This document shows, piece by piece, positions 34,883 to 45,500 of a stretch of DNA of 64,000 nt. The stretch is from Ehretia macrophylla (Eukaryota; Streptophyta; Magnoliopsida; Boraginales; Ehretiaceae): positions 80,003,190-80,067,189 of the forward strand of contig CM075769.1 of the NCBI GenBank assembly GCA_037974665.1. Direction: 5' to 3'. The translations under genes were made by a program, and so were the position numbers. The first letter of the stretch is position 1; the number at the start of each line of letters is the position of its first letter. The notes under the pieces are model-generated. The model saw only the letters and a program-made list of their open reading frames with translations. It was not told the origin of the DNA and ran no database searches.

Positions 34883-37640
34883 CTTTTCAATTTTTTTTGC
34901 CCTGGTTAGGGTTGCCAAGATACTTTATCCACCAAATCTCTATTACCGAATCCCACGGAACATTGGGCAAGACAACTTCGCTTCACGTAGAGGCTGGGCT
35001 CGCAAACCGAGGGCGTAGGCCTTGTGACCAACTCTTCGTCACTCCGGTGCCCATAACTTTTGATCCGTAAGGAGTTACGCGGCGAACAACATACTGTTGA
35101 AAAGCTCTATGAGAGCTCTCCGACTGGGGCAGCCAGCTTGCTCGCTGTGCCCATTTTTGAAGCCCAAAATCGAACGTTTTCATCAGTTTCAGGCTACTTT
35201 TATTCTTTTGCTCTGTTTTTCCGTCCCGGATCGTACGTTGTGAACTTTGAAAAGGACGACAACCTGACTCGTGGGATATCAGTGGGCCCTACAATGTGTC
35301 GATATCACGTCTTGCGAGGATGTTACGTTGTTGAAGCAGATGGGTTGTCGTTAAGCCCATTAGGCCTTTTGAATGGGCCATCTGTCACGCCCCAACCCGG
35401 CCTATAAAGGTTAGACTAGGGTGTGATCTAAACATTCAAGTCCTTTCACATTCTTAATCATTCTAGGAGGTTTAGCACTTAACGTTTTATTCTAGACTCC
35501 AAATTTTTCCAGAAATCCGGCAGCATAACGGCTGTAATTGGGCTCTTTGTTTGACCTAATTCTTTAAACGCCTCAATTATTCCAATCATTAATCCAATTC
35601 CATTAAAGACTCCTATTTGTCACCAACCGATTTGCCTACTAGTTTATCTTGAAAGTCTCGTTTGGTTAATAAGCCTAACATGATAACTATGTCCCGTTTA
35701 TTTGTCAATTTCCTATCATGCAAGTACCTATTATCCTTTAGTTTGCAAATGAGCACCTAAGTGAAATTAGATAGAATTAACTTAGTTGATTGTTCATCTA
35801 GTGGTTTGAATGCCTACGATAACTACTAATGAAGAAAACGAAAGCAAACAACCAAATAAAAGTTCGTCCGGTTATAGATAGTACAATCCCAGAATTAGAC
35901 CCAAATTACAACGGGGTCATTTACATCAATGAAATGAGTAGTTTGCAATTGAACACAACATCCATATAGCAACCACTTTTAGGCAAGGCACAAAAGCACG
36001 TAGGGACAGGCAATCACTCCAAGGAATCATCGATAAGCACGTTGGCCTCGGGTACCTGTACTTGTCCTTCTTCACCTGTGATAAAAAGAGGGTGAGTCCT
36101 TATGAACTCAGCGAGGGGGAACGAGAAATACGTTTTGAAACTCATTTTCCGATTAAACTTATGAAAATCCCTTTCTCAAACATGAATACAACAGAAATAC
36201 AAGTACAGAAATACAAGTACAGAACAGGAATACCGATCTTTCCTCCCCGAGGTTCTCTAGGATCCAAGCGGGAGTACTTATACACATAATAAAAAGGATA
36301 CGGCGAGCTTTTGCCCTCACATCAGTTTCAGAATCAGAAGTTGCGGCCGCCTTCAAATCATTCCCCAAAACACACCAGGTGGGTGTACTCCGGATGTACC
36401 CCAAAATCCTACGACCCAACTCTCCGAGGAAGTCTAGCCCCCAAGCGAGAGAGGGAATGGGACCATGGAGGTCACGACAACACCGGCAAGCCCGATGCTG
36501 CCCGGCGTGCGTGATCACTACCATGCCGACAGGAAGGTTGCAACCTTGTATGCAATGCACATTTATGACAGGTAATATATATCACAGAAGGAGGACAACA
36601 AAGTAGGTTGCCTCCGGACAGTCATAAGTTTGCACATTGATAGATAAACAGGCAGGACATGATAAGACAGGAAATTTCACTTGAAAGGCATATAGAATTA
36701 TATGGAAATTAAACGGGCAGCCATGTAACACATATAAAACAGGCCATATAACTCATTAAAAGTCCATGCAATCAAGTGATAAGATTACTCAACATGCAGT
36801 GATATCAACAAGGGTTCAAATGCGAGAAAAGCTTATTTGACAACATGCAATGGTCAAAATCACATTTGAAGTTATAAGACATTTACGGGCAGCCCACTAA
36901 GCATCTAATTTCCACACAATATCCAAATGATCAACACTTAGCAAGACTACCTAGTCATTAGGGTTTCCGTTTCATGCTTAACCGCGTGATTAAACCCTAA
37001 GTCAACTCAAAATCATTCTCAAGTCATGCATCATTCAGTTCAAACATCCTCAAGTACCCAAAACAGTCCACACAACATTCCAACACCACAATTCCAAGCA
37101 ATTAGTACCACAAGGGAGGTTACATCAATTTTCCAAGCATATAGCTAAGTGAAACCTTTACTGCAATAGGCTGTTTTCTCACAATCAATAGGATAATCAA
37201 ACAATCTCCAAATCCAGTGAATAAGATGTCAAATTAAATATTTAGAAGTTAACTAAAATCAGAAACAAACCTTGCATCAATTGGAGTTCGAGATCATTAG
37301 ATATAGCCGAAACAGTGGAATAGCACAAAACTGTCCAGATTTGCACACATTTCGATAATTGACGTTTTTGAGGTCCTTAGAGTCATTTTTAGCTTTGGTC
37401 CATTTCTGACAAAATTGTCCAGAACTGAAAAATCTAGCAGCAAACCAATTTTAATACATTTTGGACATCATTAACTAAGTCAAATATGGTTCGTTCCACA
37501 AGGTCAGTGCATCTGCCAAAACCTGCTTCATTTTTCCAGATTTCCAGATTTGGTCACATTTTAAAGATTTTCCATTTTGAGGACCTTAGATTCAAAATTA
37601 GCTTCGACCTATTTCTGGGAAAAATGTTCAAACCTGTCCA

Positions 37641-38478
37641 AACTAGTTACCTACCAATTTTAAAGAATTTTAAACATCATTTGCCTACCTATACTTACCT
37701 CGAACAGACTGGTCAGAGAGCTTTCAACAATTTCGACTTCACCTAGCATCATTTTCAAGCCAAGATCTTGCCATGCATGGTTGTTTAAGCTTATGAACGA
37801 CCATATAGCTCAAGTACAGAAGCAAATACACACATTTATGAGCATGCATGTGAATTTTTTAAGAGTTTTCAAAAGGTTTTAACCCTCACCTTAGCAATCA
37901 ACCAAAAAATGCTCAAAAACCTTGTTGAAGCTCAACTTTCTTCCTCGCCTTGCTTAGCCGAAATCCCAACTAGCTTTTCTCTATTTTTCCTAGCTTAGTG
38001 ATCAATATCTTAGCACATGCATGAGGTCACAACATGAAGAAAATAAATGGATGCCAAGAAACTAGTCACCCACCAATTTTCAAGCATTTTAAACATCATT
38101 TGCTTAGCTAAACTTACCTCGAACAGACTGGTCAGAGAGCTGTCATCCATTTCGACTTCACCTAGCATCATTTTCAAGCCAAGATCTTGCCATGCATGGT
38201 TGTTTAAGCTCATGAACGACCACATAACTCAAGTACAGAAGCAAATATACACATTTATGAACATGCATGTGAGATTTCAAAGAGTTTTCAAAAGCTTTTA
38301 ACCCTCACCTTAGCAATCAACCACAAAATGCTCAAGACCCTTTGTTGAAGCTCAAAACTTCTCCTTTCCCTTGCTTAGCCGAGAACCTCACTAGTTTTTC
38401 TCTATTTTTCCTAGCTTAATGTTCAAATTCTTAGCACAAGCATGATGTTAAACCATGAAGAAAAGAAATGGATGCTTA
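37641..38478. repeat. 419-bp tandem duplication inside the solo LTR
   Basis: Copy one (37641-38059) and copy two (38060-38478) both start 'aactagt.acc.accaatttt' and pass through 'cctcgaacagactggtcag' and 'ccatgcatggttgttt'. The LTRs at 42570 and 48110 have this stretch only once, so the duplication arose in this copy or its direct source. Confidence 0.85.
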
Positions 38479-39149
38479 GTAACTCACCTAGGCCGAAATG
38501 AAGCTTCAAATGCACATGCAAGAGTGATTTCGAGCTCTAGCTTGTTTGCTTGGGTTTCTCGATGGCTACTCGACCTTGCTCAACCAAGATGTGAAGAAGA
38601 CAAGCTAAGGAGGTAGAAAACTCAGCCAAGAACCGAAAATGGAGAGAGAGAATGAAGGGGAGAGAGAAAAGATTGAGGAAAATGAGAGAATGTGACAAAG
38701 TGATGGCTTTGCAATTCCTTTGAGGGTGTGGTCGGCCTTGGGCAGCCAAAATCTGATTTTTGTGTCTTCAAAATGTTGTTTTTTGAATGCTAGCATGGGC
38801 ATGCAAGGGCTGGTCGAAAATGGTGGGGATTTGAGGGGAATTGAGCAATTTTTTAATGCCTTTGTGTCATAGTTTGTCTAGGATTATGAATAAATTATGC
38901 AATGCTAGACTAAATGCACTTAGTGGTCGGCCAAGGGCTTGCAAATTACTGAAATTTCAGATTCTATTTAACATATTATGGATTATAATAAGGGTGAAAT
39001 TTGAGGTGCATTGGTTTTGGGTGAGAATAAAGAATAAAGAATGTTTAGGTGTTTGTGTAGATTGAATTGTTTATTGTTAGTGGATTTTGTAGAGATTTGA
39101 ATTAGGATTATTTTACAGTTTAGTGCTTTGTGTAGGATGATTTCTTGAT

Positions 39150-39672
39150 TAACGTGGTGGCACGGATTCCTAGGTCTAGGGTACGCACTACGAGGCACGC
39201 ACTGAAATCAAGACGGGGCATGAAACACGAGGTAAACACGAACTACGAGGTAAGACACGAACTTCTAGACTAAGGCACATATTTCAAGTCTAATGCAAAG
39301 ATTCCAATGCTAACGCATGCAACCCTAGGTCAATGCACGTAGACCAATGCACGACACGTAATTCAATGCAATGCACGTAAATTAAGGTACACCTCTTAAA
39401 CCTAGGTTAAGGCACGTAGTTCAAGGTTAATGCACACGAAATGAAGAGACACACGCAAATCGAGGTCTCGCACGTAAATTATGGTCATGGCATGTTTATC
39501 TAGGTACCACATGTAAGTCGGGGATTAGGGCACACTATTCTAGGTCAAGGCACGTATGACAAGGTATGCATGAAAACCAAGACAGGACACGTAATCCAAG
39601 GTCGGTCATATAATTAGGGGTCTATGGCACGCAAATCAAGGTAACACACGTTATTCGGGGTCGGGCCTCACA
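39150..39672. repeat. Degenerate ~20-bp tandem repeat at LTR edge
   Basis: The motif is roughly GGCACGTAAATCAAGGT, repeated with much variation about 20 or more times. It lies at the U3 outer end of the LTR. Shorter versions occupy the same place in the related LTRs (42570-42960 inverted, and 51405-51627). Confidence 0.75.
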
Positions 39673-39735
39673 CCATCTCTCTAGGTTGGTACTGTGAACC
39701 GTTAACACATATAGGAATTGTGACCTCAACATGAC

Positions 39736-39853
39736 GGGTGCGATCATACCAGTACTAATGCACCGGATCACATCAGAACTCCGAAGTTAAGCGTGCTTGG
39801 GCGATAGTAGTACTAGGATGGGTGACCCTTGAGAAGTCCTCGTGTTGTACCCC
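39736..39853 (+). rRNA. 5S rRNA, copy 46 (dimer type C, 118 nt)
   Basis: One base is missing from the C-run in box C. It also has C18T, C35A, G70T, a further C-to-T and a G-to-A beside that run, and C114T. It is closely related to copies 44 and 48. Confidence 0.91.
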
Positions 39854-40411
39854 CTTTTCAATTTTTTTTGCCCTGGTTAGGGTTGCCAAGATACTTTATC
39901 CACCAAATCTCTATTACCGAATCCCACGGAACATTGGGCAAGACAACTTCGATTCACGTAGAGGCTGGACCCGCAAACCAAGGGCGTAGGGTTTGTGACC
40001 AGGTCTTCGTCGCTCCGGTACCCATAAGTTTTTATCCGTAACGAGTTACGCGGCGCACAACATACCGTTGCAAAGCTCTCTGAGAGCTCTACGACGGGGG
40101 TAGCCAGCTTGCTCGCTGTGACCATTTTTGGAGCCTAAAATCGAACGTTTTCATTTGTTTCAGGCCACTTTTCTTCTTTTGCAATGTTTTTCCGTCCCGG
40201 ATTGTACGTCGTGAGTTGTTAAAAGGACGACAACCTAACTCGTGAGACATGAGAGGGCCCTACAACGTGTCGATATCACGTCTTGCGAGGATGCTGCGTT
40301 GTTGAAGCAGATCGTTTGTCGTTAAGCCCATTGGGCATTCTGAATGGGCCATCTCTTTAGGCTAGGACTGTGAACCGTTAACACATAAAGGAATTGTGCC
40401 CTCAACATGAC

Positions 40412-40529
40412 GGGTGCGATCATACCAGCACTAATGCACCGGATCTCATCAGAACTCCAAAGTTAAACGTGATTGGGCGAGGGTAGTACTAGGATATGTG
40501 ACCCCTGGGAAGTCCTCATGTTGCACCCC
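40412..40529 (+). rRNA. 5S rRNA, copy 47 (dimer type D, 118 nt)
   Basis: One base is missing from the box C C-run. It also has C35T, G48A, G56A, C61A, A71G, G85A, G86T and G108A. It is probably inactive. Confidence 0.9.
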
Positions 40530-41087
40530 CTTTCCAATTTTTTTTGCCCAGGTTAGGGTTGCCAAGATACTTTATCCACCAAATCTCTATTACCGAATCC
40601 CACGGAACATTGGGCAAGACAACATCGCTTCACGTAGAGGTTGGGCTCGCAAACCGAGGGCTTAGAGTTTGTGAACAGCACTTTGTCACTCCGGTGCCCA
40701 TAACTTTTGATCCGTAAGGAGTTACGCGGCGAACAACCTACTGTTGCAAAGCTCTCTGAGAGCTCTACGACGGGGGCAGCCAACTTGTTTGCTGTGCCCC
40801 TTTTTGGGGCACAAAATCGAACGTTTTCATCAGTTTCAGGCCACTTTTCTTCTTTTGCTCTATTTTTCCGATCCGGATCGTACGTCGTGAACTGTTAAAA
40901 GGACGACAACCTGACACGCGGGATATCAGTGGGCCCTACAATGTGTCGATATCACGTCTTGCAAGGATGCAACATTGTTGAAGCGGATGGGTTGTCGTTA
41001 AGCCCATTGGGCCTTCTGAATGGGCCATCTCTCTAGGCTGGTACTGTGAACCGTTAACACATATAGGAATTGTGACCTCAACATGAC

Positions 41088-41205
41088 GGGTGTGATCATA
41101 CCAGTACTAATGCACCGGATCACATCAGAACTCCGAAGTTAAGCGTGCTTGGGCGAGAGTAGTACTAGGATGGGTGACCCCTGGGAAGTCCTCGTGTTGT
41201 ACCCC
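41088..41205 (+). rRNA. 5S rRNA, copy 48 (dimer type C, 118 nt)
   Basis: One base is missing from the box C C-run. It also has C6T, C18T, C35A and C114T. Box A is intact. Confidence 0.92.
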
Positions 41206-41226
41206 CTTTTCAATTTTTTTTGCCCT

Positions 41227-41236
41227 GGTTAGGGTT
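41227..41236 (+). promoter_or_regulatory. Telobox-like motif in 5S spacer (representative)
   Basis: GGTTAGGGTT, the reverse of AACCCTAACC, follows the terminator in nearly all units. A second one, TAGGGTTT (41339-41346 here), lies about 110 bp further on. Teloboxes are known binding sites for plant TRB Myb-type proteins. Their role here is inferred. Confidence 0.45.
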
Positions 41237-41677
41237 GCCAAGATACTTTATCCACCAAATCTCTATTACCGAATCCCACGGAACATTGGGCAAGACAACT
41301 TCGCTTCACGTAGAGGCTGGACCCGCAAACCAAGGGCGTAGGGTTTGTGACCAGGTCTTCGTCGCTCCGGTGCCCATAACTTTTGATCCGTAAGGAGTTA
41401 CACGGCGCACAACATACTGTTGCAAAGCTCTCTGAGAGCTCTATGACGGGGGCAGCCAGCTTGCTCGCTGTGCTCATTTTTGGAGCCTAAAATCGAACAT
41501 TTTCATTAGTTTCAGGCCACTATTCTTCTTTTGCTCTGTTTTTCCGTACCGGATCGTACGTCGTGAACTGTTAAAAGGACGACAACCTGACTCGCGAGAC
41601 ATCAGAGGGCCCTACAATGTGTCGATATCACGTCTTGCGAGGTTGCTGCGTTGTTAAAGCAGATCGTTTGTCGTTAA

Positions 41678-41702
41678 GCCCATTGGGCCTTCTGAATGGG
41701 CC
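41678..41702 (+). promoter_or_regulatory. Site II-like GCCCA/TGGGCC cluster upstream of 5S (representative)
   Basis: GCCCA-T-TGGGC (41678-41688) and ATGGGCC (41696-41702) lie at -86 to -62 of copy 49 and recur in almost every unit. TGGGCY (site II) is a known element of plant ribosomal-protein gene promoters bound by TCP factors. Function before a Pol III gene is not established. Confidence 0.45.
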
Positions 41703-41736
41703 ATCTCTCTAGGCTAGGACTGTGAACCGTTAACAC

Positions 41737-41763
41737 ATAAAGGAATTGTGCCCTCAACATGAC
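41737..41763 (+). promoter_or_regulatory. Pol III upstream signals of 5S copy 49 (representative)
   Basis: ATAAAG at -27 to -22, GC at -14/-13 and C at -1 match the plant 5S upstream pattern known from Arabidopsis. All 49 copies have a version of this element. The TATA-like box reads atatag, ataaag or atgtag, and a few copies (for example 6, 8, 36, 41) have T at -1. Confidence 0.8.
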
Positions 41764-41882
41764 GGGTGCGATCATACCAGCACTAATGCACCGGATCCCA
41801 TCAGAACTCCAAAGTTAAGCGTGCTTGGGCGAGGGTAGTACTAGGATGGGTGACCCCCTGGGAAGTCCTCGTGTTGCACCCC
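41764..41882 (+). rRNA. 5S rRNA, copy 49 (closest to majority)
   Basis: Full length with only G48A and A71G. The upstream signals and the terminator are standard. By sequence this is the most intact 5S gene in the window. Confidence 0.94.
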
Positions 41883-41883
41883 A

Positions 41884-41899
41884 TTTTCAATTTTTTTTT
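41884..41899 (+). terminator. Pol III T-run terminator after 5S copy 49 (representative)
   Basis: TTTT (41884-41887) and nine T (41891-41899) begin two bases after the gene. Nearly every copy has the same TTTTCAATTTTTTTT arrangement, the standard stop signal for RNA polymerase III. Confidence 0.85.
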
Positions 41900-42103
41900 G
41901 CCCTGGTTAGGGTTGCGAAGATACTTTATCCACCAAATCTCTATTACCGAATCCCACGGAACATTGGCCAAGACAACATCGCTTCACGTAGAGGCTGGGC
42001 TCGCAAACCGAGGGCGTATGGTTTGTGACCAGGTCTCCGTCGCTCCGGTGCCCATAAGTTTTGATCCGTAAGGAGTTATGCGGCGCACAGCATACCGTTG
42101 CAA

Positions 42104-42118
42104 AGCTCTCTGAGAGCT
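42104..42118. repeat. Conserved short palindrome of the 5S spacer (representative)
   Basis: AGCTCTC-T-GAGAGCT is a perfect inverted repeat with 7-bp arms. It is kept in most units, about 220 bp after the end of each 5S gene. Confidence 0.7.
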
Positions 42119-42569
42119 CTACGACAGGGGCAACCAGCTTGCTCGCTATGCCCATTTTTGGAGCCCAAAATCGAACGTTTTCATCTGTTTCAGACCACTT
42201 TTCTTCTTTTGCTCTGTTTTTTCGTCCCGGATCGTACGTCGTGAACTGTTAAAAGGACGACAACCTGACTCGTGGGATATCAGTGGGCCCTACAATGTGT
42301 CGATATCACGTCTTGCGAGGATGCTGCGTTGTTGAAGCGGGTGGGTTGTAGTTAAGCCCATGGGGCCTTTTCAAAGGAGAGAACTGTAAATGGAGAGGTC
42401 ACACCGAACTAAATGATTGTAGAAACATTGGAAATGAATTGGTTGTCGTAAGAGATCGCCAAAAACGGGATGAACCGGAGTAGGAAGAATAACAAGGGTC
42501 ATAATCCGTCTAAATGACCTCAATAGCATGAATGAATTTCGGGACGAAATTCTTTTAAGGAGGGGAGGA

Positions 42570-45500
42570 TGTGAGGCCCGACCTCGAATAACGTGTATTA
42601 CCTCGATTTACATGCCATAGACCAAGAATGATATGACTGACCTTGGATTACGTGCCCTATCTTGGTTTTCATGCATGCCTCGTCATTTGTGCCTTGACTT
42701 GGAATTTTGTGCCCTAATCCTCGACTTATGTGCCCTGACTTCGAATTGCGTGCGTTATCTCGTTTTGCGTACCTTGACCTTGAATTGCGTGTCCTAACCT
42801 AGGTTTAAGAGTCGTACCTCAATTTACGTGCATTGCATTGAATTACGTGCATTCATTTAGGGTTGCGTGTATTTACTTAAAAAATGTGTTCTCGTCTCGT
42901 AGTTCGTGTCCTACCTCGTAGTGTGTGCCCTAGATCTAGGAATCCGTGCCACCACGTTAATCAAGAAAGAATCCTACACAAAGTACTAGACACTAAAATA
43001 ATCCTACACAATCCACTAACCAATATTATATTCCTAATTCAAATTCTCTACAAACTCCACTAACAATAAAATAATACTAAACTATTCCTACATTTCCCAC
43101 TATCTATTATTCTATTCATAATTCAACTCATCAACAAACATTCCTATATTTTATTCTACCTATATTCCCTCATTCCCCAACATTCCTATGACAATTCTAA
43201 TGACACAAATGCATAAAAAATTAGTCCTAGACAAACTATGACAAAACACTTAACATAATGCATAAAAAAATTGCTCAAATTCTCCTCAAATCTCCACCAT
43301 TTTTGACCAAACCACCTATGCCCATGCTAACATTTTAAATTTCATCTTGAAGACACAAAAAAATCAGATTTTAATAGCCCAAGGCTGACCATTGCTTTGA
43401 TGAATGCAAAAAAGTTTCATTCCTTGTCACATTTTGTCATTTCTTCATTTCTTCCTCAACTTCTCTCTCTCCCTCTCATTCTCTCTCTCCATTTCGGTTT
43501 TGGCTAGTTCTCTCCACCTCCTAGCTCATCTTCTTCATCATATGGTGCAACAAGACAAGCAACCATCAAAGAAACTCAAGCAAACAAGCTAAGATGCGAA
43601 AACTACACATGCATGTCCTTTGAAGACTTCTATTCGGCCCTAGGTAAGCTTCTTGACTTCCATTTCTTTTCTTCATGTTCTAACCTCATGCATGTGCTAA
43701 GAGATTGATCACTAAGCTAGGAAAAATAGAGAAAAGCTAGTTGGAATCTCGGCTAAGCAAGAAGAAGAAGAGATTTGAGCTTCAACAAGATTTTTGAGCA
43801 TCTTTTGGGTTGATTGCAAAGGTGAGGGCTAAAATCTTTTGAAAACTCTTCAAAAATTCACATGCATGCTCATAAATGTATGTATTTGCTTCTGTACTTG
43901 AGTTATATGGTCGTTCATAAGCTTAAACAACCATGCATGGCAAGATCTTGGCTTGAAAATGATGCTAGATGAAGTCGAATTGTTGACAGCTCTCTGACCA
44001 GTCTGTTTCTAGGTACGTTTAGCTAGGCAAATGATGTTGAAAATGCATGCAAATTGGTAGGTGACAATTTTGGACAGTTTTGAACATTTTTCCCAGAAAT
44101 AAGCCGAAGAAAATTTTGACTCTAAGGTCCTCAAAATGGCAAATCTTTAAAATGTGTCCAAATCTGGAAATCTGGAAAAATGAAGCAGGTTTTGGCAGAT
44201 GCACTGACCTTGTGGAACGAACAAAATATGACTTAGTAAATGATGTCGAAAATGCATGATATTTGGTGTGCTGCTATATTATTCGGTTCTGGACAATTTT
44301 GTCAGAAATGGACCAAGGCTAAATCTGACCCTAAGGACCTCAAAAACGTCAATTACTGAAAAGTGTGCAAATCTGGACAGTTTTGTCCTCCCTCACTGTT
44401 TCGGATATAACTAATGATTCCGAACTCCAATTGATGCAAGGTTTGTTTCGGATTTTAGTTAACTTCTTAAGCTTTAATTTGACATCTTATTCACTGGATT
44501 TGGAGATTTTTTGATCATCCTATTGATTGTGAGAATACAGCCTAATGCAGTAAGGGTTTCACTTAATGTTGTACTTAGAAAAATTGTTGTGACTCCTCTT
44601 GTTGAATTAAATGCTTGGGATTGTAGCTACAGGATGTTGTGTGGACTGTATTGAATGTTTGAGGATGTTGAATTAAATGATGCATGGTTTGAGATTGACT
44701 TTGAGTTGGGTTGAGGCTCAAATTGCATGAATATACACGAAATAGAAACCCTAATGACTAGGTAGTTTTGCTAAGTGCTGATCATTTGGATGTTGTGTGG
44801 AAATTATATGCTTAGTGGGCTGCCTGTAAATGTCTTATAATTTCAAATGTGATTTTGACCATTGCATGTTGTCAAATAAGTTTTTCTTGCAACCGAACCC
44901 ACGTAGATGTTGTTGCATGTTGAATAATCGTATCACTTGATTACGTGGACTTTGAAATGAGCTATATGGCTTGACTTGCATGTGTTACATGGCTGCCCGT
45001 TTAATGTTCATATGGCTCTATATGTCTTTCAAGTGAAATTACTTGTCTTATCGTGCCTTGTTTGATTACTTGACAACGTGCGATCTTATAACTACTCGGA
45101 GGCGACCTACTTTGTTGTCCTCCTAATGTGATATGTTAAATGTTATAAATGTGCATTGCATATGAGGTTGTAACCTTTCAGTGTGGCATGGTAATGTTTC
45201 ACGAACGCCGGGCGGCATAGGGCTTGCCGGTGCTACCGTGACTACCATGGTCCAATTCCCTCTCTCGCTTGGCATTCCACCCTCGGAGAGTTGGGTCATA
45301 GGTTTTGAGGTACATCCAGAGTACACCCAATTGGGAGCGATAAGTGGATGATTGAAGTCGGCCGCAACAATTGTATCAAATTGAAATTGAGAGCAAATGC
45401 TCACCGTATCCTTGAAATGATTGGTAAATGTATCTGTTACTCGATTTGTTTCATATATTTGCGTACCTTATTATTTGTAATACGTGACATGTTTTCAAAC

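Larger units (their letters stand above)
12511..35382 (+). repeat. 5S rDNA tandem array, block 2 (end of copy 10 to copy 45)
   Basis: About 23 kb of head-to-tail 5S units. Most are 675-678 bp. Two are about 499 bp (17 to 18, and 22 to 23), and two are 182 bp (23 to 24 to 25). Higher-order patterns are listed separately. Spacers contain no other gene. The block ends in the spacer upstream of copy 46, where the solo LTR is inserted after CCATC. Confidence 0.95.
35383..39672 (-). mobile_element. Solo LTR of a Tekay-like gypsy element in 5S spacer
   Basis: A 4290-bp insertion begins TGTCACGCCCCAAC and ends GGGCCTCACA, with a 5-bp target duplication CCATC (35378-35382 and 39673-39677). The ends and body match the LTRs of the gypsy elements at 42570-46290 (inverted) and 48110-51627 (same direction). 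There is no primer site, gag or pol, so it is a solo LTR left by recombination between two LTRs. It is longer than its relatives. A 419-bp stretch is doubled (37641-38059 and 38060-38478), and the ~20-bp degenerate repeat near its right end is expanded. It contains no gene. Confidence 0.88.
34000..42371 (+). repeat. Dimeric higher-order repeat, ~1352 bp (copies 44-49)
   Basis: Type C copies (44, 46, 48) and type D copies (45, 47, 49) alternate. The period is 1352 bp once the 4290-bp solo LTR and its 5-bp duplication are subtracted. The LTR therefore landed inside this amplified zone. Confidence 0.82.
39673..42371 (+). repeat. 5S rDNA tandem array, block 3 (copies 46-49)
   Basis: Four more 5S units follow the solo LTR, still head to tail and 676 bp apart. 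The last spacer stops at about 42371, within 'gcccatggggcctttt', where sequence of a gypsy internal end begins. No target duplication is seen at that boundary. Confidence 0.94.

Noticed and set aside
36062-36606. Small frames in the solo LTR, also present in the related LTRs (45123-45404, 49048-49251, 57191-57517)
   Set aside because: The DNA is shared because the LTRs are one family. The frames differ in length and strand between copies, so there is no sign of a conserved protein.
858-42371. Dozens of 60-115 residue open frames on both strands, repeating at the array period
   Set aside because: They are shadows of the 5S spacer and gene (the recurrent MIRKELRGAQ and MGTASKLAAP frames). Their ends shift freely between units and nothing suggests selection on the protein.
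858-42371. A CRISPR array suggested by regular repeats
   Set aside because: The repeat is a 119-nt 5S gene with a ~557-bp spacer that is itself conserved. The host is a plant.
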